This document shows positions 35,564 through 43,723 of a DNA stretch of 64,000 nucleotides, piece after piece (positions within the stretch are counted from its first letter, which is position 1; each line of letters starts with the position of its first letter). Both the position numbers and the translations under genes were made by a program. The notes under the pieces are model-generated. The model did no database searches, was not told the DNA's origin, and saw only the letters and a list, made by a program, of their open reading frames with translations. The stretch comes from Halobacillus kuroshimensis DSM 18393 (GTDB lineage Bacteria; Bacillota; Bacilli; Bacillales; Halobacillaceae). The DNA lies in the NCBI RefSeq assembly GCF_000425705.1, contig NZ_AUDY01000008.1, forward strand, positions 992,001 to 1,056,000. Direction: 5' to 3'.

Positions 35564-36138
35564 AAAACTGGAAACTCAAAGAAATCGTTGTTCTATCTGT
35601 TTTGTCTGTCGTTTTCGCTGTTGTCTACCTCGCTTTCCTGCCTGTTGGAAAACTTCTCTCAGGTCTCTTTGGTCCAATCGGATATGATTTTATCTTTGGT
35701 ATCTGGTTCATCGTATCCATCATTGCCGCCTATATTCTACGCCGCCCGGGCGCAGCTTTTCTCTCTGAAACCATCGCAGCGACAATTGAAGTTCTGCTTG
35801 GAAATGCTTCCGGACCTATTTTAATCTTAACGGGAATGGTTCAGGGACTCGGAGCTGAAAGTGCGTTTGCTCTGACGCGTTACCGGTCTTATCATCTTTC
35901 TGTACTCATGCTCGCCGGCGTGATGGCTGCCGTTTTCAGTTTCGCATGGGGGTATTTCCAATCCGGATACGCTGCGTTAAGTGGTGGATACGTTGCTGCC
36001 ATGCTGATTGTCCGTATGGTCAGCGGCGCTGTGATTTCCGGAGTATTTGGTAAAGCCATCGCTGACGGACTTGCACGTACCGGCGTCCTTTCCAGTTTTG
36101 CTCTCGGGCGGGAACTGAGAAAGAAGAGGGCTTCCTGA
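35560..36138 (+). CDS. ykoE: ECF transporter substrate-specific component YkoE
   Basis: 192 aa, five to six helices, starting WKLKEIVVLSVLSVVFAVVYLAFLPVG; GPIGYDFIFGIWFIVSIIAAYILRRPGAAFLSE and the conserved ALLGNASGP-like segment (EVLLGNASGPILI) are diagnostic of YkoE. Recognises a thiamine precursor (hydroxymethylpyrimidine). Overlaps ykoF by 4 nt and abuts ykoD. Confidence 0.94.
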   Translation: MKNWKLKEIVVLSVLSVVFAVVYLAFLPVGKLLSGLFGPIGYDFIFGIWFIVSIIAAYILRRPGAAFLSETIAATIEVLLGNASGPILILTGMVQGLGAESAFALTRYRSYHLSVLMLAGVMAAVFSFAWGYFQSGYAALSGGYVAAMLIVRMVSGAVISGVFGKAIADGLARTGVLSSFALGRELRKKRAS

Positions 36139-37406
36139 TGAAGACGGCTGTACAACTGGAAAACCTGACGCTTACGTATGAAGAAAATGAAAAAACCGTA
36201 TTGACGGATATTACCCTCTCCATCCAAAACGAACAGGACACCCTCATCCTTGGCCCGAGCGGTTCAGGAAAAAGCTCACTTGTCCAATGTATAAACGGGC
36301 TTTACCCGGAGGATTTGGATTTCATTACAACTCTGACTTCCATAAAAAAAACAAGGAGTCTTACCTTGATTGTAATCGAACACAGATTAGAAGGATGGCT
36401 GGAGCTTCTCAAGCATGTCGTTGTACTCCATTCCGATGGAGGGATTCTTACTCAGGGACCGTTAAAAGAAGTCCTCAATAACCAGGCCCGCGCCATCCAC
36501 AATCAAGGTATCCGGCTTCCCTATGCTGTGCAGTACAGCATAGACGAAGGCAGCCCTCCTCCCTATCCATTTACCCTGGAAGAACTGACGCAGCGGGACA
36601 TTGAAGTTCCTTCAGGTGTCCGTCACCCGAACCGACGTGGGAAGCCGCTCCTGGAATTATCCGATGTTCAGTGGAAAGCTATTTTACAGGATCTTACGTT
36701 GTCCCTTTATGAAGAAGAATGGATTGCTGTGGTAGGGGCGAATGGAAGTGGCAAATCCAGCCTATCCAAAATAATGGCCGGCATCACAAAGCCCGACAGA
36801 GGCACGGTTACATGGAAAGGGACATCCATGAAGAAATGGAAAGCGGACGACTTACGGTCACAGGTGGGGTACGTTTTTCAAAATCCGGAGCACCAATTTG
36901 TAACCGATGAAGTGTTCGAGGAAATTGCGTTCAGTTTAAGACAGCGGGGAACACCCGAATTGGAAATATGCCGGCAGGTTGAACATCTGCTCTCCCTTTG
37001 CCGATTGGATGGATTAGACAAGCATCATCCTTATCAGTTAAGTCAGGGGCAGAAACGCCGCTTAAGCGTGGCCACGATGATAGTGGAAAATCAATCACTT
37101 CTCTTGCTGGATGAACCGACTTTCGGCCAGGATGCAGTCTCCACCCAACAGCTGATGGCTCTGCTTGAAAAGCGCTTTCAACAAGGGACCACCTTATTTA
37201 TGATCACACATGATATGGAGCTTGTTCACCACTATGCGACAAGGGTGATCGTGTTGGAACAAGGAAGGATCGCTTACGATGGTCTCCCAGAGCATCTGTG
37301 GAAACATAACCGACTTTCGGATTGGCATATTGAACCTCCCCTTCCTGTTCAACTGGATCGATTATTAATAGAAAGGAGCTGCCTTCATGTCCCTTCATAC
37401 TCTTAA
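36138..37406 (+). CDS. ykoD: ECF transporter double ATPase YkoD with gutted first domain
   Basis: 422 aa. Full-length homologues contain two complete ATPase domains. Domain 2 is intact: Walker A GANGSGKSS (200-208), Q-loop Gln248, signature LSQGQ (301-305), Walker B LLLLDEP (321-327), H-loop His358. Domain 1 keeps only Walker A (39-47) and the H-loop segment IVIEHRLEGW (His82): after GLYPE (54-58) it jumps directly to DLDFITTLTSIKKTRSLTLIV, losing Q-loop, signature and Walker B, roughly 100 residues, in frame. The protein may be inactive, or the transporter may have one working ATP site at most. The rest of the operon is intact. Confidence 0.92.
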   Translation: MKTAVQLENLTLTYEENEKTVLTDITLSIQNEQDTLILGPSGSGKSSLVQCINGLYPEDLDFITTLTSIKKTRSLTLIVIEHRLEGWLELLKHVVVLHSDGGILTQGPLKEVLNNQARAIHNQGIRLPYAVQYSIDEGSPPPYPFTLEELTQRDIEVPSGVRHPNRRGKPLLELSDVQWKAILQDLTLSLYEEEWIAVVGANGSGKSSLSKIMAGITKPDRGTVTWKGTSMKKWKADDLRSQVGYVFQNPEHQFVTDEVFEEIAFSLRQRGTPELEICRQVEHLLSLCRLDGLDKHHPYQLSQGQKRRLSVATMIVENQSLLLLDEPTFGQDAVSTQQLMALLEKRFQQGTTLFMITHDMELVHHYATRVIVLEQGRIAYDGLPEHLWKHNRLSDWHIEPPLPVQLDRLLIERSCLHVPSYS

Positions 37407-38166
37407 TCCTGCCATGAAAGCCTGCACGATAATCGGACTCGTCTTTGTCCTTGCCTTTTTATTCGATCCTGTAACGCCTTTTGTCTTCACAGGATTCACA
37501 ATCGCTTTGACATTGATTTTCGGCAGGTTTCGGAAACGAGTATATCTCCTATACCTCTCAGCGTTCACCCTGTTCGCCTTCGGGATGCTGTGGACGACCA
37601 TTGCCTTTGCCGATGAACCAGCCAGGCCCGGCGAGACTATCCGCCTTGCTGGTTTTCTGTTCCCAAAAGAAGACTTGTTGATGGCTCTGGCGCTTTCCTT
37701 TCGTGTAATGGCCTTTGCCGCCTTATCTCTTTTGTTTGTATTTACGACAAACATGGTTCATTTCATATTAAGCCTCATTCAACAGCTGAAACTGCCTCCG
37801 AAGCTTGCTTATGGACTGATGGCAGGATACCGTTTCCTTCCAATGATGAAAGAAGAATTCGATCAGATCCGGGCGGCCCACCGGATACGTGGAGTCACAG
37901 AATCCAAATCAGTAAAAGGAAGATTCAAACAGCTGAAACGCTATTCCATCCCTCTTTTGGCAGGCGCTGTAAGAAAAGCAGAGCGAACAGCTGCTGCGAT
38001 GGAGTCCAAAGGATTTACGGGGGAACGGTCACGTACGTTTTACAGACCTATGAAAATCAGCACAAAGGACTGGGGGTTTCCTCTACTCATGTTTACGGTG
38101 CTGGGGGCATTGATCGTTCTGTCTATTCAATTGGACTATTTCCAATGGTATAACGGCCAGTTTTAA
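37387..38166 (+). CDS. ykoC: ECF transporter T component YkoC
   Basis: 259 aa, near the 254 of B. subtilis YkoC. Four to five helices and the coupling motif GYRFLPMMKEEFDQIRAAHRIRG, followed by AAAMESKGF; these contact the ATPases. ATG 37387 follows GAAAGGAG and overlaps ykoD by 20 nt. Last gene of the TPP-controlled operon. Confidence 0.94.
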   Translation: MSLHTLNPAMKACTIIGLVFVLAFLFDPVTPFVFTGFTIALTLIFGRFRKRVYLLYLSAFTLFAFGMLWTTIAFADEPARPGETIRLAGFLFPKEDLLMALALSFRVMAFAALSLLFVFTTNMVHFILSLIQQLKLPPKLAYGLMAGYRFLPMMKEEFDQIRAAHRIRGVTESKSVKGRFKQLKRYSIPLLAGAVRKAERTAAAMESKGFTGERSRTFYRPMKISTKDWGFPLLMFTVLGALIVLSIQLDYFQWYNGQF

Positions 38167-38206
38167 ATCCATGTTGAGCTGGATATCTCCCCGGATATTA
38201 CTAGAG

Positions 38207-38234
38207 AAAAAAAGAGAGGGCGCCCTCCCTCTCT
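38207..38234 (-). terminator. Terminator (mainly minus strand)
   Basis: AGAGAGGG (38213-38220) and CCCTCTCT (38227-38234); the A-run at 38207-38213 gives the U-tract on the minus strand, ending the 38280-38708 gene. Confidence 0.75.
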
Positions 38235-38279
38235 ATCATTCCATTCACTTTAAATAAAGCACTTACCAAAAACGCTGAA

Positions 38280-38708
38280 TTATTCTTCGCCGACGATGGA
38301 CCGGATGTAGGATGCCTCGTTTTGTGACAACTCCGAAAACCGGATACTATTCCACGTCTGTCCACTACGGATCCCAAGCACAGCCCTGTCTTCTTCAAAC
38401 CAAACCCTTGCATCCAGAATGCCGATGGAACGCTCCGGACTGATCAACTTCAAGGTTACATCTGGATTTTCCATGTCCACAGATGCCCCTTCCATCGGCT
38501 TTTGATGCAGCAAAATATTGAGCATCGTATCCAGTTCAGCCTGATGCTCTCCATTATGAAGTGTGGCAGACGTTTCTTTATTTTCTCCTGCTTTCACGGC
38601 AGTCAGCGTATAGGAAGGCGTGTCACCAACATACACAGCAGCCGCATACCCTCCACCAAAAATAAGTGCAATACCGGCTATCCATAATAAAAGTTTCCCT
38701 ATGTTCAT
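38280..38708 (-). CDS. Exported or membrane-anchored protein, unknown
   Basis: 142 aa. N-terminal hydrophobic segment (about 5-28, LLLWIAGIALIFGGGYAAAVYV) without a clear cleavage site, then a soluble acidic domain that would lie outside the membrane. No family recognised. It is 3 nt downstream of a GNAT gene and likely cotranscribed with it. Confidence 0.72.
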   Translation of the reverse strand: MNIGKLLLWIAGIALIFGGGYAAAVYVGDTPSYTLTAVKAGENKETSATLHNGEHQAELDTMLNILLHQKPMEGASVDMENPDVTLKLISPERSIGILDARVWFEEDRAVLGIRSGQTWNSIRFSELSQNEASYIRSIVGEE

Positions 38709-38711
38709 TGG

Positions 38712-39272
38712 TTACACATCCCTACTTTGACGTTTACTGAATTCGGTACGCAGTATGGAATACATATAGGCATGATGATTTTCTCCATTTTGAAACAGGT
38801 AGCCCCGCAGCAGGCCCTCTCTAAGAAACCCTGTTTTCTCAAGCACTCTTGATGAAGGAGTATTCGCCGGGAAGGTAACCGCTCCCACCCTGAACAGCCC
38901 TAATTCTTCGAACGCATAAGTGAGAACATGTGCAACTGCTTCCGTAATCAATCCCCTTTTCCAATAGCCGGGGTGCAGTTCATATCCTATTTCAGCTTTT
39001 CTGCCCCAGAGGCTTAAATGACTCAGCCCCACCGTACCGATAAACTTTTCTTCTTCGCTGAGCAAAATACCCCATCGGATAGCCTTTTCAGACTTAAACT
39101 GTTCTTTAAAGGTTTGAATCATTCCGTCAGCTTGATCCCGGTGGGTGAGGGAAGGCATCCCAATATACTTTGTCACTTCGTCTCTGGACAAGATGTGAAA
39201 ATAGTCATCAATATATCCATCAGTCATTTCCACAAGACGCAGCCGTTCTGTAGTCAATTCCTTAAACTCCAT
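38712..39272 (-). CDS. GNAT acetyltransferase, RimL type
   Basis: 186 aa. TTERLRLVEMTDGYIDDYFHIL, GWKRGLITEAV-like acetyl-CoA loop (HPGYWKRGLITEAVAHVLTYAF) and NTPSSRVLEKTGFLREGLLRGYLFQNG identify the RimJ/RimL group. Target unknown. Followed at 3 nt by an anchored protein gene. Confidence 0.88.
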   Translation of the reverse strand: MEFKELTTERLRLVEMTDGYIDDYFHILSRDEVTKYIGMPSLTHRDQADGMIQTFKEQFKSEKAIRWGILLSEEEKFIGTVGLSHLSLWGRKAEIGYELHPGYWKRGLITEAVAHVLTYAFEELGLFRVGAVTFPANTPSSRVLEKTGFLREGLLRGYLFQNGENHHAYMYSILRTEFSKRQSRDV

Positions 39273-39320
39273 ATCGTTCCCCCATCCGCCATCCTGAGCC
39301 TATTCATCTAACTTAATCCT

Positions 39321-39578
39321 TTATGTCCGAAATAAAATCATGCTGTCTGTCATGTTATAACCGTTTTTACGTACATAAAAGCGATATTCACTGGTTAACC
39401 CTTGCGAACCGGGCACTTCCCACACGACAGCCTTATGATGGATGACTGCTGTTTTGTAATCCAGCCCCGACTGTGTAAGCTTAGAAGCTGTTTTGTTATA
39501 ATCTATCCGCAGGAACGTTGTGTACACTCCTGTTTTTTTATTTGAAAACAGATAGGAAAATAAATGATTCACTTGCAT
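39321..39578 (-). CDS. Small protein, 85 aa, unknown
   Basis: ATG 39578 has AGGAAGG about 8 nt upstream. Predicted mostly beta, with several Tyr residues and no membrane segment. Not recognised; may be a narrow Bacillaceae protein. It is the first gene before the RimL-type gene (48-nt gap). Confidence 0.5.
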   Translation of the reverse strand: MQVNHLFSYLFSNKKTGVYTTFLRIDYNKTASKLTQSGLDYKTAVIHHKAVVWEVPGSQGLTSEYRFYVRKNGYNMTDSMILFRT

Positions 39579-39666
39579 TCAAGAACCTTCCTACCCTCTA
39601 CTTTATCATAATTTTCCAACAACTATAACCCTGCCATATGGAATCAAAGAAGAATAGAATAAAAGA

Positions 39667-39695
39667 TTGACGACTCCATGAGGTTGGAATATTAT
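39667..39695 (+). promoter_or_regulatory. SigA-type promoter upstream of the Spo0M-like gene
   Basis: TTGACG (39667-39672), 17 bp, TATTAT (39690-39695). Gives a leader of about 120 nt before the ATG at 39826. Confidence 0.6.
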
Positions 39696-39825
39696 ACAAG
39701 TGTAGACAGCTGAAAGAACGATAACCAGCTCTTCACTACCCCGTTTGAAAAAGCGAACAAAATATTCATTCACCCTCATTCCCGGGTGGAGTCATTTATT
39801 CTGATTATGAAGGAGAAATCAGCCT

Positions 39826-40221
39826 ATGCTTGCCAAACTTTTCAGCTGGATCAAAACCGGATTTCCTCAAGTGGATCTAGTCTTATCAGGAAACCAATTC
39901 AAACCCGGCGATTCAGTCCAGGGCTCTTTTCACGTTAAAGGGGGACTCACCCATCAAACCATTCAACGTCTGGAATGTGACTTATTTAAAAGGGAAGCAG
40001 GAAGAAAACCGGCTTTCATCCAGCCCATTACAACCATCTTAATGAATAGAGAACTTGATTCCAACGAAGAAACTCAGTACCCGTTCCATTTCGTCCTGCC
40101 TGAAGACATGGAACAGAGCTCTCCCGATATCGCCTATGTTCTTCAAACGAAACTTGTTCTCGGAAATAACCGTAAAACATCCGATACGGATGAGATTCGT
40201 ATCACTCTTCTTCCTCATTAA
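39826..40221 (+). CDS. Half-length Spo0M-like protein
   Basis: 131 aa. Matches the N-terminal arrestin-like domain of Spo0M (FPQVDLVLSGNQFKPGDSVQGSFHVKGG... LTHQTIQRLECDLF...FHFVLPEDMEQSSPDIAYVLQTKL). Full-length Spo0M is about 258 aa; the second half is absent and the gene ends properly before a terminator, so this is a short family member rather than an obvious truncation. Spo0M influences sporulation control in B. subtilis. Site GAAGGAG precedes the ATG. Confidence 0.82.
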   Translation: MLAKLFSWIKTGFPQVDLVLSGNQFKPGDSVQGSFHVKGGLTHQTIQRLECDLFKREAGRKPAFIQPITTILMNRELDSNEETQYPFHFVLPEDMEQSSPDIAYVLQTKLVLGNNRKTSDTDEIRITLLPH

Positions 40222-40233
40222 GGGAAAGATTAA

Positions 40234-40264
40234 AAAAGCGTCATCCTCCATGGATGACGCTTTT
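40234..40264. terminator. Bidirectional terminator
   Basis: AAAAGCGTCATCC (40234-40246) with GGATGACGCTTTT (40252-40264) between convergent genes. Confidence 0.9.
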
Positions 40265-40278
40265 CAGCTGCCGGCAAT

Positions 40279-41532
40279 TTAAAATTGAAATTCCCCCTCT
40301 TCCATCAGCAGGATTTCATTTCCGTCCTCGTTTATGCCAGTTACTTTCATATCTCCAGTACCAAAGGTCACATTAACGGACAATAGCGATGTATTCAGCC
40401 CAGCTGTCTTCAACTCTTTCACAGATTGATTCATGCCGTTCTGAATATTGGAAGGAGAAGCATGCCCAATTCCGATATGACAGGATGTATTCTCATCAAA
40501 CAGTGTGTTGTAAAAAAGAGTATCCTCCTGAGCAAGTGGGGATGTATGAGAGACGAGAGCGATTTCCCCGAGGTAATGGGATCCCTCGTCTGCAGCAATA
40601 AGATGCTCCAGCACTTCCTGCCCCTCTGCCGCATAATAGTCCGTAATCCGACCGTTTTTAAAAATCAGATAAAACCCATCAATAACACGTCCCTCATAAA
40701 CAAGGGGTCTACTACCTGCCAGTCTGCCATTCACTTTATTTCTATGGGGAGCAGTAAATACTTCTTCGGTAGGAATGTTCGGAAAGAATGGGATATCTTC
40801 TTTATCTGAGACTCCCCCGCCGATATAGAGATGGTTTTCAGGTAGACCAACGTGTAAATCAGTTCCCCAGCTATTCTTAAAATGCAGGGATTCAAATTGG
40901 CTCTCATTCAGGAAATTCTTCCGGGACTCGAAGGCTGCATGGTGCGTTTTCCAATCCTTTACAGGGAAATCCCCGTCTGCCCGGGCCCCTTTTAAAATCG
41001 ACGTCCACAAGGATTTTACAGCTTCTTCTTTACGTAGGTTCGGGAATACCTTCAATGCCCAGTCAACACTCGGTACAGCCAGAAGACACCAGCGTATCTC
41101 GTGGGATCTAACCTTATTGTGATAATCCCTCAATTTGGTACGAGAAGCTTTTTGAAAACGGGCCACCCTTTCAGCAGAAACCTCCTTAAACATCTCCGTA
41201 TTCTCAGTAATAATATGGATATAAGCGGCGTCTGCCTCTTCCCATTCCTTAAAACGGGCGGCCTGCCAATCCGGATAGTACCCGATGATGCGATCTGGTG
41301 CATGTAAGAAAAATTCTTTGGCAGACTGTACATCAGTCCAATCTATATGTACGTTTGATGCACCTGCCTTATAGGCTGCCGTTTGAATGAGACGTGCAAA
41401 CGGAGCATTTTGGATATCACTATGAATAATCAACATCTGCTGTTTTTGTAGATTCACACCAACTTTTACAGCGAGTTCTGCGTACTTGTATAATGCTTCT
41501 TCACTTACACACTCATAGATTCCTGTAGTCAT
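40279..41532 (-). CDS. M29-family aminopeptidase (AmpS/PepS-like)
   Basis: 417 aa. Cytosolic metallo-aminopeptidase family typified by Thermus AmpT and B. subtilis AmpS. Metal site residues are visible: Glu in PTEEVFTAPH, Glu in ADEGSHYLGE, His in LVSHTSPLA, His in TSCHIGIGHA. The N-terminus YECVSEEALYKYAELAVKVGVNLQKQQMLIIH is standard. ATG 41532 has TGGGGAG upstream; the frame extends to 41682 without a site and past family length. Confidence 0.9.
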   Translation of the reverse strand: MTTGIYECVSEEALYKYAELAVKVGVNLQKQQMLIIHSDIQNAPFARLIQTAAYKAGASNVHIDWTDVQSAKEFFLHAPDRIIGYYPDWQAARFKEWEEADAAYIHIITENTEMFKEVSAERVARFQKASRTKLRDYHNKVRSHEIRWCLLAVPSVDWALKVFPNLRKEEAVKSLWTSILKGARADGDFPVKDWKTHHAAFESRKNFLNESQFESLHFKNSWGTDLHVGLPENHLYIGGGVSDKEDIPFFPNIPTEEVFTAPHRNKVNGRLAGSRPLVYEGRVIDGFYLIFKNGRITDYYAAEGQEVLEHLIAADEGSHYLGEIALVSHTSPLAQEDTLFYNTLFDENTSCHIGIGHASPSNIQNGMNQSVKELKTAGLNTSLLSVNVTFGTGDMKVTGINEDGNEILLMEEGEFQF

Positions 41533-41707
41533 TTGATAACTCCCCAGAAGTAGTATGATAGATTCTCCTGCCAGGCTCTCTTCTGCTTTGATCTCCCAGC
41601 TTTGTATGACAAAACAGCAAACCGCGCTGTGCAGCTGTTTTTCGAACTTAACGTAAGGCATGAAATTAAGACAGCCATCCATTTTACCCTAAGCGCGCTA
41701 TCGTATT

Positions 41708-42697
41708 TTACTGCTTTTCAAAAAGGTCCGCTTCTCCTCTGACCACTTTGTTTATTTGGTTTATCTTAAATTCTACAATTTCCTTGATCCTGCCTTCGGC
41801 AGTATATCCTTGAAAGTATTTCTCGATTTCCCATGCCAGCATCATCACCGTGTGATCCAAATATAAATGGTGAAAATCATGTCTGTATGCATCATTACTT
41901 ATTGATACGTTTTTCTTATCCAGCAAAACCTTATAAGCTCTATATACATCCTGCACCAACTTCTCGTCATATACATCCTGCAAAAGTATCGTGACATCCC
42001 TGAGCGGTGAAGCAAATGCCGTCCACTCCCAGTCAATAAACCATATTTCACCATGATACCTGAAAACATTTTCAAGATGAGGGTCGCCATGTGTGAGAGT
42101 CAAAGGACCTCTCACTTTATATTCAGCAAGTTTTAATCTATGGTAGATAATTTCTATTTGAGTGAACCAATCAGGTGCCCATATGTGCGTTGCATTTAAC
42201 AGCTTTAATTGTTCAATGGCCCACTCCGACCATTCATATGTAATAGCATGAGTATTCAGAGGAACACCGGTCTGGTCAATTTTTAAACTATGTAGATGAG
42301 AGAGCCGTTGCAGAATAGACATGATCGACTTCTTTTTTTTATGGAAAGGGGATTCCATAAAATCGTCTTTTAAGGGTATTCCAAAATCAATCATAAGAAT
42401 GGCTTGTGGGGGAGACTCCCACCATTTCACCAGCCCGATAAAAGACTGTAGATGATCCGCCAGCTTTTTATAGATGTCTATTTCATTGTTTCTACCCTTA
42501 GCAAATTCTTTATAGATGAGTTTTTCCTTTTCACCATTTTGATTGAAAGTTTCAATCCGGATCACATGACCCGCGTGAGCTCCTTTAATATGTTCTGAAT
42601 GAATGGGGGACTTTTTCACTTCTTGCAGTCTTTGATTTAGAAGATCCAAAAAAACCTTCCTTTCATTGCATAAGATCAACAGGGAAAGCTGAACCAT
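41708..42697 (-). CDS. Aminoglycoside phosphotransferase/choline kinase-like protein
   Basis: 329 aa. Kinase fold with Brenner motif LTHGDPHLENVF and metal-binding WFIDWEWTAF; N-terminal lobe with IYKEFAKGRNNEIDIYKKLADHL. Could phosphorylate a small molecule; a resistance role is not implied. ATG 42697 overlaps the stop of the upstream gene (TGATG). An alternative TTG at 42649 has the better site (AAAGGAAGG), giving 313 aa starting MDLLNQRLQEV; the N-terminus is therefore uncertain. Confidence 0.82.
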   Translation of the reverse strand: MVQLSLLILCNERKVFLDLLNQRLQEVKKSPIHSEHIKGAHAGHVIRIETFNQNGEKEKLIYKEFAKGRNNEIDIYKKLADHLQSFIGLVKWWESPPQAILMIDFGIPLKDDFMESPFHKKKKSIMSILQRLSHLHSLKIDQTGVPLNTHAITYEWSEWAIEQLKLLNATHIWAPDWFTQIEIIYHRLKLAEYKVRGPLTLTHGDPHLENVFRYHGEIWFIDWEWTAFASPLRDVTILLQDVYDEKLVQDVYRAYKVLLDKKNVSISNDAYRHDFHHLYLDHTVMMLAWEIEKYFQGYTAEGRIKEIVEFKINQINKVVRGEADLFEKQ

Positions 42698-42894
42698 CAA
42701 TCCTTAGAGTGGTTGAAACGGTTTCGAAAAACGAGGGCTGAGGCGGCGAAAACGGCAAAAGAACCTGCTGATCCAGCAGCCAATAAGAGTTCAACGTATC
42801 CTGTCGGAGACTCAAATAATAAAGGAAGAGATAGCATTAAAACCGCACCACTACAACTTAAACCTAATATAGAAAAGGCCAATAACTGATTCAC
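42697..42894 (-). CDS. Small two-helix membrane protein, unknown
   Basis: 65 aa from GTG 42894, preceded by GGAGGGGGG. Two hydrophobic segments (about 5-26 and 33-55) and a basic end (FRNRFNHSKD). Not recognised. Translationally coupled to the kinase-like gene (TGATG). Confidence 0.62.
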   Translation of the reverse strand: MNQLLAFSILGLSCSGAVLMLSLPLLFESPTGYVELLLAAGSAGSFAVFAASALVFRNRFNHSKD

Positions 42895-42971
42895 AAAAAC
42901 CCCCCTCCGATATCACTGACTATATTTTTATTGATCCCATTGAGAATATGCCACAATTACTTTCTTGTACT

Positions 42972-43232
42972 TCATTTCACCTTAAATGCAAGAGCAAATG
43001 ATAGAATAGCAAAAAGGATAAAAAAGAAACAAAGAATACCATAAGCTGCCCCTTCGAATCCCCTGATGATAACAAATCCAATATAGAAGAGAACAAGAAC
43101 TGCAATACTCAATAAACCTCCGGGTAACATCCTGATAAACAGAGAAAAACCCTTTCTGCTGAACCACCACGCAAGACCCAATACAAGGATCCCTGGAATG
43201 AATGATACGAGTAAAGGTCCGTAAATCATCAT
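42972..43232 (-). CDS. Small three-helix membrane protein, YesK-like
   Basis: 86 aa with three hydrophobic segments (about 5-24, 35-56, 62-84). The order and the FSRKGFSLFIRMLPGGLLSIAVL loop recall the YesK family, whose role is unknown. Site GGAGGCACTC precedes the ATG. Assignment is tentative. Confidence 0.6.
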   Translation of the reverse strand: MMIYGPLLVSFIPGILVLGLAWWFSRKGFSLFIRMLPGGLLSIAVLVLFYIGFVIIRGFEGAAYGILCFFFILFAILSFALAFKVK

Positions 43233-43677
43233 AAGAGTGCCTCCATTCCATTACGTCTATGCGGTCTATATTATACCATAAAATGGATATTAACAGATTG
43301 CATGTGAAGCCTAATGGCGTTGCTCCTTTAATAAGACCTTTCCCTCGCTTGTTAACAATGCAACTCCGCATTGAACTCATGTGTAATGGTTTAGGAAAGT
43401 AAAACCATTTCTATTCCCTTCATTTTCTGAAATACCTCTATGGATTGTACATCACTTTGTGAGCTGTGATTTTAAAGGATACAAAGAATTATTTGCTGAG
43501 GTCACCAGGGGCGTTCAGTGGTGATGTTTGCGTAACAGTACGAGCCAAAGATACACTTGGGCAGGTGCTCTTCCCATTCAAGTTAGCTGAGGTCAATGCC
43601 GCGGCATGCATCCACCGATAAGAGATACGTTAACGCAACTACGACATGCGGGGCAGCGATTGTTTCTCGACAGACAG
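43233..43677. other. Non-coding stretch with a repeat-like motif
   Basis: About 445 bp between same-strand genes. Holds the promoter region of the YesK-like gene at its left end and copy B of the CATCCACC motif at its right. No credible gene was seen. Confidence 0.5.
43578..43634 (+). repeat. CATCCACC-type intergenic motif, copy B
   Basis: TCAAGTTAGCTGAGG, GCCGCGGCATG, CATCCACC (43609-43616), then ATAAGAGATACGT. In ungapped alignment with copy A (25267 onward) 29 of the first 39 and 9 of the next 14 bases agree. Confidence 0.5.
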
Positions 43678-43706
43678 AAAGCCGCTGCCTAAGCAGCGGC
43701 TTTTTT
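43678..43706. terminator. Terminator downstream of the DAACS symporter gene
   Basis: AAAGCCGCTGC (43678-43688) with GCAGCGGCTTT (43693-43703); usable from both sides. Confidence 0.85.
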
Positions 43707-43723
43707 ACTACAAGCGGACTTCC

